From: Chitinophagaceae bacterium | GTDB taxonomy: Bacteria; Bacteroidota; Bacteroidia; Chitinophagales; Chitinophagaceae | NCBI GenBank assembly: GCA_947442625.1 | Contig: CANEWJ010000010.1 | Location: 1-36,186, forward strand | Direction: 5' to 3' | DNA: 36,186 nt | Part shown: one piece after another, positions 18,504-25,080 of the stretch | Layout: every line of letters starts with the position of its first letter | Numbering within the stretch: the first letter of the stretch is position 1 | Program-made: the position numbers and the translations under genes | Notes under the pieces: model-generated | Told to the model about the DNA's origin: nothing | Database searches by the model: none | The model's input: the letters and a program-made list of their open reading frames with translations, nothing else

Positions 18504-18645
18504 CAAAAGAAAGTCTCCTGTTTTTGCCATGGTGGTTGGTTTGGGGCTTGGCCTATTGATTGCTTTGGTCAGGAAAAAAATTGCATTGGGATTGTTGATC
18601 GGAATCCTGGTAGCTGCCATCATCTATAAAAGGGATAAACGATGA
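18490..18645 (+). CDS. Small two-helix membrane protein, 51 aa
   Basis: Not recognised by name. The ORF track lists this frame only from 18370, inside the PIG-L gene. The sensible start is the ATG at 18490, which overlaps the PIG-L stop by 14 bp. Its stop TGA (18643-18645) overlaps the symporter ATG as ATGA. The 51-aa product starts with a basic N-terminus (MAQNNKRKSP), then a hydrophobic stretch (about 11-27), a short basic turn (RKK), a second hydrophobic stretch (about 31-46) and a basic tail (YKRDKR). This predicts two membrane helices with both ends cytoplasmic. The double overlap indicates translational coupling with both neighbours. Small membrane partners of symporters are known (for example DUF485 with ActP), so an accessory role is an inference. 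Confidence 0.7.
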   Translation: MAQNNKRKSPVFAMVVGLGLGLLIALVRKKIALGLLIGILVAAIIYKRDKR

Positions 18646-20333
18646 GTGCTTTAGACTGGTCAGTGCTGGTGCTTACCATTGTTTTGGTGGTCCTCTATGG
18701 TGTTTACAAGGGAAGAGCCACCAAAGACATTGATGGCTATTTTAGAAGCAGCAAGCAATTGCGCTGGTACATGGTGATGCTCAGCGTGATTGGTACCCAG
18801 GCCAGTGCGGTTACTTTTTTATCTGGCCCTGGACAGGCCTATACAGACGGCATGCGGTTTGTGCAATATTATTTTGGATTGCCCCTGGCGATGCTGGTCT
18901 TGTGCATCACCTTTGTTCCCATCTTTCACAAGCTCAATGTATACACCGCGTATGAATTTCTTGAAAAGCGGTTCGATAAAAAGACCCGTTCATTCACAGC
19001 TTTTCTTTTTCTTTTGTCCAGGGCATTGTCTACCGGCATCAGCATCTATGCACCTGCCATCATCTTATCATCCGTACTGGGTTGGAACATTTATGTCACC
19101 AATGTTTTGATGGGTGGAATTGTGATCCTCTACAGTATCAGTGGCGGTGCCAGGGCAGTCGCCTATACACAACAACTGCAGCTGGTCATCATTTTTTCAG
19201 GGCTATTTCTTGCAGCCTATTTGCTGATTGATATGATGCCCCAGGGGATAGGATTGGGTGAAGTCATTTCCATAGGACAAGACCTTGGTAAAATGAATGT
19301 GATCACCACTGGCATGACTGATAAGGGATTTGATTGGTCTGATCGGTTCAATATCATCAGCGGAGTGATTGGGGGCTTCTTTTTGGCACTTTCCTATTTT
19401 GGTACAGACCAAAGCCAGGTGGGAAGGTACTTGTCTGGCAGCTCCATCAAGGAAAGCCGCATTGCCCTGATCATGAATGGGATTGTAAAAATTCCGATGC
19501 AGTTTTTTATTCTTTTCATCGGTGTCCTGGTTTTTGTTTACTATATGTTCAATGCCTCTCCGCTTTTTTTCAATCAACTGGCCATTGATAAGTTGAAAAA
19601 AACGGCCTATCATGATCAGGTGGTTGCCCTCGAAAAGGACCATAAGGTTATTGCTATGGAGAAGCAGGATTTATTGACATCATTGAAAGGGAAGGAGCCT
19701 GCCCTTTATTCGGCCGCCTTGCACGGTATCCAACAAAAAGAAGCTGCCCTTCGCCTCAAGGTCAAGAAAATGGTAAAGGAGTCGGGTATTCTTGTAGAGA
19801 ATGCAGACACCAACTATGTGTTCATCCGGTTTGTCATGGACCACATGCCCAAAGGATTGATAGGGCTTCTGATCGCAGTGATTTTTCTTGCAGCATGGGG
19901 TAGCATTTCAGCAGCCCTGAACTCACTTTCTGCATCAACCCTGATTGATTTTCATAAGCAATACATCAATGCAAACCCATCCGACGCGGAAGCTTTTAAG
20001 CTGTCTCGCATGTACACCCTTTTTTGGGGAATGTTCTGTATCATTTTTGCCCAGTTTGCCACCAACCTGGGCAGCCTGATTGAAGCGGTAAATATCCTGG
20101 GCTCTTGGTTTTATGGCGTGATGCTGGGTATTTTCCTTGTTGCATTTTACCTTAAAAAAGTACAGGGGAATGCTGTTTTTTATGCCGCCATTCTTGGAGA
20201 GATTGTTGTGATTGCCATGTATGCATTTACCGATATCGGATGGTTATGGCTCAATGCCATTGGTGCCATCGCAGTGGTGGTCTTTGCAGTTGCTGCTGAA
20301 ATTGTACTGGGAAAGAAACAAATCGCAGAATAA
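18642..20333 (+). CDS. Sodium:solute symporter (SSS/SLC5 family)
   Basis: Predicted Na+-coupled importer, 563 aa, with about 13 membrane helices. The N-terminal part is typical of the SSS family: DGYFRSSKQLRWYMVMLSVIGTQASAVTFLSGPGQAYTDG (about 31-70), YTAYEFLEKRFDKKTRS, and SGGARAVAYTQQLQLVIIFSG with TM5. FGTDQSQVGRYLSGSSIKESR (about 248-270) is another family signature. Between residues about 308 and 390 there is a highly charged, probably helical insert (KLKKTAYHDQVVALEKDHK ... QQKEAALRLKVKKMVKES) that interrupts the membrane core before MPKGLIGLLIAVIFLAAWGSIS. It is the last gene of the PIG-L operon and its ATG overlaps the preceding stop. The substrate is unknown; a deacetylated amino sugar or peptide product of the PIG-L enzyme is a guess from context. 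Confidence 0.92.
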   Translation: MSALDWSVLVLTIVLVVLYGVYKGRATKDIDGYFRSSKQLRWYMVMLSVIGTQASAVTFLSGPGQAYTDGMRFVQYYFGLPLAMLVLCITFVPIFHKLNVYTAYEFLEKRFDKKTRSFTAFLFLLSRALSTGISIYAPAIILSSVLGWNIYVTNVLMGGIVILYSISGGARAVAYTQQLQLVIIFSGLFLAAYLLIDMMPQGIGLGEVISIGQDLGKMNVITTGMTDKGFDWSDRFNIISGVIGGFFLALSYFGTDQSQVGRYLSGSSIKESRIALIMNGIVKIPMQFFILFIGVLVFVYYMFNASPLFFNQLAIDKLKKTAYHDQVVALEKDHKVIAMEKQDLLTSLKGKEPALYSAALHGIQQKEAALRLKVKKMVKESGILVENADTNYVFIRFVMDHMPKGLIGLLIAVIFLAAWGSISAALNSLSASTLIDFHKQYINANPSDAEAFKLSRMYTLFWGMFCIIFAQFATNLGSLIEAVNILGSWFYGVMLGIFLVAFYLKKVQGNAVFYAAILGEIVVIAMYAFTDIGWLWLNAIGAIAVVVFAVAAEIVLGKKQIAE

Positions 20334-20361
20334 TAAACCCAGAACGGGTATTTCATTTAAG

Positions 20362-20448
20362 TGCCTCGGGCGGGAATCGAACCCGCACTCGCTTTTTCGG
20401 CGAACAGGATTTTAAGTCCTGCGTGTCTACCAATTCCACCACCGAGGC
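20362..20448 (-). tRNA. tRNA-Leu (anticodon TAA)
   Basis: Minus-strand cloverleaf with acceptor GCCTCGG/CCGAGGC, discriminator A, D-arm GTGGAATTGGTAGACAC, anticodon stem AGGA/TCCT with loop CTTAAAA (anticodon TAA), a long variable arm GCCGAAAAAGCG and T-arm GCGGG-TTCGATT-CCCGC. The 87-nt length and long variable arm fit class II tRNA-Leu. It reads UUA/UUG codons. Confidence 0.97.
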
Positions 20449-20484
20449 ATGCGAAATGCATGAAAGAACAAATGAACCTAAACT

Positions 20485-20511
20485 AAAAATTCCATCAAAG
20501 ATGGAATTTTT
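20485..20511. terminator. Intrinsic terminator after tRNA-Gly
   Basis: Perfect palindrome AAAAATTCCATC-AAA-GATGGAATTTTT starting 4 bases after the tRNA-Gly 3' end on the minus strand. T-runs on both strands make it symmetric. It separates tRNA-Gly from the downstream tRNA-Leu(TAA). Confidence 0.75.
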
Positions 20512-20514
20512 GTG

Positions 20515-20587
20515 AGCGGAAGACGAGATTCGAACCCGCGACCCCAACCTTGGCAAGGTTGTGCTCTACCAGCTGAGCTACTTCCGC
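20515..20587 (-). tRNA. tRNA-Gly (anticodon GCC)
   Basis: Minus-strand cloverleaf, 73 nt. Acceptor GCGGAAG/CTTCCGC with discriminator T, D-arm GCTCAGCTGGTAGAGC, anticodon stem CAACC/GGTTG with loop TTGCCAA (anticodon GCC), T-arm CGGG-TTCGAAT-CTCG. It reads GGC/GGU codons. Confidence 0.97.
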
Positions 20588-20612
20588 AATGTGTGTAAGA
20601 ACATAGGGGCTG

Positions 20613-20657
20613 CAAAAATAAGAATAAGATCTTAATCTAAAAAGAAAATTCTTATTT
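20613..20657 (-). promoter_or_regulatory. Terminator-like hairpin of the 71-aa gene overlapping a -7 box for tRNA-Gly
   Basis: A 10-bp inverted repeat AAATAAGAAT (20616-20625) / ATTCTTATTT (20648-20657) includes the stop codon of the 71-aa gene. Its far arm runs into TATTTTTG (20620-20613), an exact TAnnTTTG -7 element placed 26 bases before tRNA-Gly. The TTG -33 partner is not evident. The loop holds the palindrome TAAGATCTTA. Confidence 0.4.
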
Positions 20658-20867
20658 GTATTTGGGCGTATACTGAGTGCTTTCAGGAACCTCCACTTTG
20701 GGTTTTCCTTTGTAACGCATGGTGTACAAACCATAGCATCCGCCCAGTACAAAAGCCATAAAGGCGAAGAGTTGGACGTGAAACAGGAATCGGGAAGAGA
20801 TCACCCAGTTTCTGCCAAAGTCTTTCTTTTCAGCGATGTCAGTTGTATTCTGTTGCATATGTTTCAT
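20652..20867 (-). CDS. Small single-pass membrane protein, 71 aa
   Basis: Not recognised by name. The product has a hydrophilic N-terminus (MKHMQQNTTDIAEKKDFGRN), one predicted membrane helix (about residues 27-50, FLFHVQLFAFMAFVLGGCYGLY), and a basic then Pro/Thr/Tyr-rich tail (YKGKPKVEVPESTQYTPKYK). A strong promoter match lies just upstream and a hairpin follows the stop, which supports a real gene. An alternative start at the fourth residue (ATG, 20858) would give 68 aa and a slightly longer leader; the ATG at 20867 would leave only about 4 nt. It sits 34 bp downstream of the GT2 gene on the same strand but appears to be transcribed on its own. No function is assigned. Confidence 0.7.
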   Translation of the reverse strand: MKHMQQNTTDIAEKKDFGRNWVISSRFLFHVQLFAFMAFVLGGCYGLYTMRYKGKPKVEVPESTQYTPKYK

Positions 20868-20875
20868 TTGCTCGG

Positions 20876-20905
20876 CAAAAATAAGGAATCAAGTTTATTT
20901 TTCAA
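20876..20905 (-). promoter_or_regulatory. Promoter for the 71-aa membrane protein gene
   Basis: On the minus strand TTG (20905-20903), 19 bases, then TATTTTTG (20883-20876): an exact Bacteroidota consensus. The -33 box overlaps the GT2 stop codon. Predicted start of transcription is near 20872. Confidence 0.6.
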
Positions 20906-21942
20906 CTGCAGTTTTCAACAATTTCTGAAAACCTGTTTTTGCCTTTTACAAAATGTTGCCAAACCACACTGCCCATGTATCTTCCAGCGATTTTACCATT
21001 TCTTTTCACAGGGAAAATACTTTTTTTCTGACCAACAAGCAACCAGCTGAAAAATCCCCAATGGGCTTTCATCACAGCATTAAAAAAATAGGCCTGTCCT
21101 GACAGCAGGTTTTTCCAGGCGCTGATAGCATCCAGCAGGAAACGGAAACTGACGGTCATCAGAGCATCCATTCCTTCAAGGTTTTTCCAAAGCATGATCA
21201 GGTTGTTTCTGAAGTTGAGATAAATTTTCTTAGGATTGTTTTTGGCAAGGGTTCCTCCACCAATATGGTAGATGATGGATGCCGGGCAAGACATGATCCG
21301 GTAGCCTGCCAGCTGTAATCTCCAGCAAAGGTCAATCTCTTCCTGGTGCGCAAAAAAGTAACCATCGAACCCGCCAACTGCATCAAATGCGGAATGCCGA
21401 ATAAACATGGAGGCTCCTGATGCCCAAAATATGGGTGCAGGATTGTCGTATTGATGCGCATCTTTTTCAAGCACATCAAATATTCTTCCTTTGGAAAAAG
21501 GATAACCGAACCGGTCTATCCAACCACCAGCAGCACCTGCGTATTCAAAACTTTCCTTGTTGTTGTAGTCCAATATTTTCGGTTGGATAGCAACAACATT
21601 AGGATTTCCCATGAACATCTCCACGATGGGCTCAATCCATCCCGGACTGACTTCAACATCAGAGTTCAGGAGTACCATGAATTCTTCCTTCACATGTTTG
21701 AGCGCCATGTTGTATCCGCCTGCAAATCCTTCATTGAATGGATTGCGTATGATTTTTACAGCAGGGTATTGTGTTGCTGCCCAATCAGCAGACCCATCGG
21801 TAGAGGCATTGTCTGCCAGGTAAACAACCATGTTGGGGTAGGTGGATGCGAAAACAAAGGGCAGGAATTGTTCGAGATAATGTTTGCCATTCCAGCTGAG
21901 GATGACAACTGCAAGTGAAGGATGAGAATCAGGTGATTGCAT
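20902..21942 (-). CDS. Glycosyltransferase family 2
   Basis: Predicted inverting GT-A glycosyltransferase, 346 aa from the ATG at 21942. Residues ~10-110 hold the GT2 signature: VVILSWNGKHYLEQFLPF, ADNASTDGSADW, PFNEGFAGGYNMAL and LLNSDVEVSPGWI, where SDV is the DXD-like metal-binding element. Further on, WASGASMFIRHSAFDAVGGFDGYFFAHQEEIDLCWRLQLAGY is the acceptor-side region seen in rhamnosyltransferase-like GT2 enzymes. The ORF track extends to 21984, but a TAAATTTG -7 element lies between 21984 and 21942, favouring the downstream start. Donor and acceptor sugars cannot be told from sequence, and no polysaccharide cluster surrounds it. Confidence 0.9.
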   Translation of the reverse strand: MQSPDSHPSLAVVILSWNGKHYLEQFLPFVFASTYPNMVVYLADNASTDGSADWAATQYPAVKIIRNPFNEGFAGGYNMALKHVKEEFMVLLNSDVEVSPGWIEPIVEMFMGNPNVVAIQPKILDYNNKESFEYAGAAGGWIDRFGYPFSKGRIFDVLEKDAHQYDNPAPIFWASGASMFIRHSAFDAVGGFDGYFFAHQEEIDLCWRLQLAGYRIMSCPASIIYHIGGGTLAKNNPKKIYLNFRNNLIMLWKNLEGMDALMTVSFRFLLDAISAWKNLLSGQAYFFNAVMKAHWGFFSWLLVGQKKSIFPVKRNGKIAGRYMGSVVWQHFVKGKNRFSEIVENCS

Positions 21943-22012
21943 GTATTCAACAAATTTAGGTCCTATCTGTCTAAAAATAGCCACTCCATTTTTTCATGTC
22001 TTGATTTTTACA

Positions 22013-22020
22013 TAAATTTG
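22013..22020 (+). promoter_or_regulatory. -7 element of tRNA-Leu(GAG) promoter
   Basis: TAAATTTG matches TAnnTTTG and ends 11 bases before the tRNA 5' end. The -33 position carries a T-run (TTTTTTCATG) instead of a clear TTG. Confidence 0.5.
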
Positions 22021-22031
22021 CCATCCCTCGG

Positions 22032-22115
22032 GCCCAGGTGGCGAAATTGGTAGACGCACTACCTTGAGGTGGTAGCGCTGGAAACGGCGTGCTGGTTCGA
22101 ATCCAGTCTTGGGCA
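22032..22115 (+). tRNA. tRNA-Leu (anticodon GAG)
   Basis: Plus-strand class II cloverleaf, 84 nt. Acceptor GCCCAGG/CTTGGGC with discriminator A, D-arm GGCGAAATTGGTAGACGC, anticodon stem CTACC/GGTAG with loop TTGAGGT (anticodon GAG), variable arm CGCTGGAAACGGCG and T-arm CTGG-TTCGAAT-CCAG. It reads CUC/CUU codons. Confidence 0.97.
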
Positions 22116-22120
22116 CAAAG

Positions 22121-22154
22121 AAAAAAGTCCCGCACGATGTGCGGGGCTTTTTTT
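22121..22154 (+). terminator. Intrinsic terminator after tRNA-Leu(GAG)
   Basis: Stem CCCGCAC-GAT-GTGCGGG starting about 13 bases after the tRNA, followed by CTTTTTTTT. The left side reads AAAAAAGTCCCGCACGA, also present at 28354-28370. Confidence 0.88.
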
Positions 22155-22253
22155 ATGGCCGCGTTCAAAGCTTGCTTTGAAGAGCGGACAGAAAAAAGCC
22201 CTATGCCTTGCGAAGCAAGGCGGGACTTTTTATTTGTAGCCCCCCGCAAGACA
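22155..22253. other. Hairpin-rich spacer with a second terminator-like element
   Basis: Two further hairpins lie here: TTCAAAGC-TT-GCTTTGAA (22164-22181) and GCCTTGC-GAA-GCAAGGC (22205-22221). The second is flanked by A/T runs so that on the minus strand it reads AAAAAGTCCCGCC...GGGCTTTTTTC (about 22192-22234), a plausible intrinsic terminator for a minus-strand transcript such as the 38-aa ORF. No larger coding region is seen between the tRNA and the ATPase. Confidence 0.55.
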
Positions 22254-22370
22254 TCATGGATCACTGAAAGTAATCCAGCCCCTCGCCGAAGGCATCCCAA
22301 CCCTTGCATTATCCTGCTTGAAATCATCCCATTGGCCAATATCAATTTCCTGCTGTAATTGTCGCATCAT
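22254..22370 (-). CDS. Possible small ORF, 38 aa, unrecognised
   Basis: Too short for the ORF track. ATG-ATG at 22370 directly follows an in-frame TAA and opens a 38-codon frame ending TGA at 22254. The product is acidic/aromatic: it starts MMRQLQQEIDIGQWDDF and ends GWITFSDP. Codon choice looks like that of the neighbouring genes, and a terminator-like hairpin follows on the same strand. No promoter match was found and I do not recognise the sequence. It could be a real micro-protein, the remnant of a larger gene, or chance. Confidence 0.28.
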   Translation of the reverse strand: MMRQLQQEIDIGQWDDFKQDNARVGMPSARGWITFSDP

Positions 22371-22423
22371 TTATCTTACTGAAACAACCATCGGTACCAA
22401 TTCTTGGTTGATCAATCCTTCCC

Positions 22424-25003
22424 ATGACCCATAGATGTTGGCATACACTTGATATAAGGCAAGTATTCGGATATACCCATTCGAATGCATCTGGCTTGAG
22501 TACAACTCAAGCACAGCAACACCTTAAAGAATATGGGAAAAACAAACTGATTGAAAAAAGAAAACGCAACCCGGTAATGCTCTTCTTGATGAAGTTTAAA
22601 GACTTCATGATTGTAGTTCTTATCATAGCTGCAATCATTGCTGGCTTTGCTGGAGATATTACTGATGCCATCATCATTTTTGTAATTGTTATATTCAATG
22701 CACTCATCAGTTTTATCCAAGAATATAAAGCCGAAAAGGCAATGGATGCCCTCAAACAAATGTCTACACTTCAAGTGACGGTGCTGCGCGAGAATCTTGT
22801 AACTGATATTTCATCAGAAGAGATTGTTCCTGGAGACATTGTGCTGCTTGAGGCTGGAAATATCGTTGGTGCTGACATGCGCTTGTTTGAAACCAATCAT
22901 TTGTTTATCGATGAAGCGATGCTGACTGGAGAATCACTCCCCGTTCTCAAAAAAACCGATACACTCCATAATGCAGAACTATCTACTGGAGACATGATCA
23001 ACATGGCTTTTAAGGGGACACAGGTTTCCGGTGGTCGAGGACGAGGGGTAGCCGTAGAGACAGGAATGCATACCAAGCTTGGACAAATTGCAGGCATGTT
23101 ACAGCACAAAGAGGGCAATACTCCTCTGCAAAAACGAATGGCTGACTTTAGCAAAAAGCTATCTTATATCATTCTTTTTATTTGTGTTTTACTGTTTGTG
23201 ATAGGATATTTTCGGGGAGAGAACCCAATACAAATGTTGTTGACTGCGATCTCTTTGGCAGTAGCTGCAATTCCGGAGGCCCTTCCGGCGCTGATTACGA
23301 TTGCACTGGCAAGAGGAGCAAATAAAATGGTGGCTAAAAATGTACTCATTCGAAAGCTGAATGCTGTTGAAACACTTGGATCCGTTACGTATATATGCAC
23401 CGATAAAACAGGAACACTTACACAGAACAAGATGTCGGTAATTGCCAATGATACCAATGGGCAATTGATTCAAACAATCAAAGCCTTTCCGACGCTTTCT
23501 CTCTGTATGGTCCTCAACCATGATGTGGAGGAAAATGCCAATGGTCAATGGGCAGGCGATCCCACCGAAATTGCCATTGCAGCATATTTGATTGCAAACT
23601 TCGGTAAAGATAATATGGTTGCCCAGCGGGAGCAATTGCCACGGATTTTCGAGTTTCCCTTTGATTCGGATCGTAAATGCATGACAACCATTCACCAGTT
23701 GGGTCATCAGTATTTAGTAACCACCAAGGGTGCCTCTGAGGCTTTGCTGCGCCAATTTTTGCCCCAATACAATACCAATTCCATCAACGCTCAAGTAGAT
23801 AGGTTCTCTGGCGAGGGAATGCGTGTAATTGTCTACGGATTTAAAATTATTGATACAATTCCGCGAAATCTTATTCTCTCGGATGTAGAAAATTCACTTC
23901 ACTATTCCGGAATGATTGGCATGATAGATCCTCCCAGGGAAGAGGTAAAGCAGGCAATACAAGAATGCAAAACAGCTGGCATACAAACGATAATGATTAC
24001 AGGCGATCACCCCAAGACTGCTGCTGCCATTGCTACTGCCATAGGCTTGCTTCAGCCCCATGAAGTGGTGATCACAGGAAAGGAGCTCAATGAAATGGAT
24101 GATACTGTTTTTGGGGCGGCAATTGAAAAAATTCGGGTTTATGCGCGGGTATCCCCTGACCAGAAACTAAGAATTGTGCATGCACTTCAGAAAAAAGAAC
24201 ATTTTGTGGCCATGACTGGTGATGGTGTAAATGATGCACCCTCACTTAAAGCAGCAAATATTGGTGTTGCAATGGGAATTGCGGGTACAGATGTAAGCAA
24301 GCAAGTTGCGCAGATGATTTTATTGGATGACAATTTTGCCAGTATCGTTAAAGGTGTAAAAGAGGGTAGAAGGATTTATGACAACATTAGAAAATTTGTA
24401 AAGTATATCATGACCTGCAATGGCGCAGAAATATGGACATTGTTGTTGGCCCCTTTTTTCGGTCTTCCCATCCCGTTGTTGCCCATCCATATTCTTTGGA
24501 TCAACCTCGTTACTGATGGTATTCCTGGACTTACCCTTGCCAATGAAAAATCAGAGCCCAATATCATGCATCGTCCGCCCCGAAAAACCAATGAGAGCCT
24601 ATTTTCTGATGGAATAGGTTTTCATATTGCATGGGTTGGCCTCTGCATGGCAGGCATTACGCTCGGTGTGCAGGCATGGGCTTTGGCAACTGTAAATACA
24701 CATTGGCAAACAATGGTATTTACAGTGCTCTCCCTTTCACAACTGGCACATGTGTTGGCCATTAAAAGGGATAAAAGTTTTATCGTAGAACGTGGATTCT
24801 TCAACAATAAGTCCCTTGTTCTTGCAATACTTTTCACGTTTGCGCTTCAACTGTTTGTTATCTACCTTCCATTTGCCAACAAGTTGTTGAAAACAGCGCC
24901 ACTTACCTTGCTGGAATTACTGGTATGTATTGCCGGTGCAATTTTTCTTTTTCTTGCCGTTGAATTGGAAAAGCTGATCAAAAAAAGGTTTCGCAAGGGC
25001 TGA
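22424..25003 (+). CDS. P-type ATPase, calcium-transporting-like (type II)
   Basis: Predicted ATP-driven cation pump of the inner membrane, 859 aa. An N-terminal cation-ATPase segment (WHTLDIRQVFGYTHSNASGLSTTQAQQHL) is followed by TM1-2, the actuator domain (DEAMLTGESLPV, TGE near residue 170), TM4 with AAIPEALPALITIALARGA, and the phosphorylation motif CTDKTGTLT with Asp327. The nucleotide domain contains KGASE. The hinge is MTGDGVNDAPSLKAANIGVAMG. TM6 reads NLVTDGIPGLTLANE. The PEALP and NLVTDG elements match type IIA/PMR1-like Ca2+ pumps better than Na+/K+ or H+ pumps, so calcium (possibly manganese) export is the best guess. The gene starts about 310 bp after tRNA-Leu(GAG) with no clear promoter, and looks somewhat AT-richer than its neighbours by eye. 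Confidence 0.92.
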   Translation: MTHRCWHTLDIRQVFGYTHSNASGLSTTQAQQHLKEYGKNKLIEKRKRNPVMLFLMKFKDFMIVVLIIAAIIAGFAGDITDAIIIFVIVIFNALISFIQEYKAEKAMDALKQMSTLQVTVLRENLVTDISSEEIVPGDIVLLEAGNIVGADMRLFETNHLFIDEAMLTGESLPVLKKTDTLHNAELSTGDMINMAFKGTQVSGGRGRGVAVETGMHTKLGQIAGMLQHKEGNTPLQKRMADFSKKLSYIILFICVLLFVIGYFRGENPIQMLLTAISLAVAAIPEALPALITIALARGANKMVAKNVLIRKLNAVETLGSVTYICTDKTGTLTQNKMSVIANDTNGQLIQTIKAFPTLSLCMVLNHDVEENANGQWAGDPTEIAIAAYLIANFGKDNMVAQREQLPRIFEFPFDSDRKCMTTIHQLGHQYLVTTKGASEALLRQFLPQYNTNSINAQVDRFSGEGMRVIVYGFKIIDTIPRNLILSDVENSLHYSGMIGMIDPPREEVKQAIQECKTAGIQTIMITGDHPKTAAAIATAIGLLQPHEVVITGKELNEMDDTVFGAAIEKIRVYARVSPDQKLRIVHALQKKEHFVAMTGDGVNDAPSLKAANIGVAMGIAGTDVSKQVAQMILLDDNFASIVKGVKEGRRIYDNIRKFVKYIMTCNGAEIWTLLLAPFFGLPIPLLPIHILWINLVTDGIPGLTLANEKSEPNIMHRPPRKTNESLFSDGIGFHIAWVGLCMAGITLGVQAWALATVNTHWQTMVFTVLSLSQLAHVLAIKRDKSFIVERGFFNNKSLVLAILFTFALQLFVIYLPFANKLLKTAPLTLLELLVCIAGAIFLFLAVELEKLIKKRFRKG

Positions 25004-25068
25004 ATGGCTTACCTTCAACAATAGATTTGATGGCTACGCATGTTGAAAGCCATGTCTGGTAAAGACAT
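25004..25068 (+). repeat. Tandem hairpins between ATPase and DUF1080 genes
   Basis: ATGGCT (25004-25009) and TTCAACA (25014-25020) pair with TGTTGAA (25041-25047) and AGCCAT (25048-25053), with a 4-base bulge in the left arm. ATGTCT-GGTAA-AGACAT (25052-25068) follows, sharing two bases. No T-run follows, so this is not a standard intrinsic terminator. Confidence 0.35.
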
Positions 25069-25080
25069 CAATAGATGTAT

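Noticed and set aside
22089-22358. 89-aa plus-strand ORF starting within tRNA-Leu(GAG)
   Set aside because: It begins inside the tRNA and runs through a terminator and hairpins, so it is not a plausible gene.
22032-25003. tRNA-Leu(GAG) as an integration site for an island carrying the P-type ATPase
   Set aside because: No direct repeat of the tRNA 3' end was found downstream beyond a 9-base chance match (GTCTTGGGC near 25487), and no integrase or mobility gene is present.
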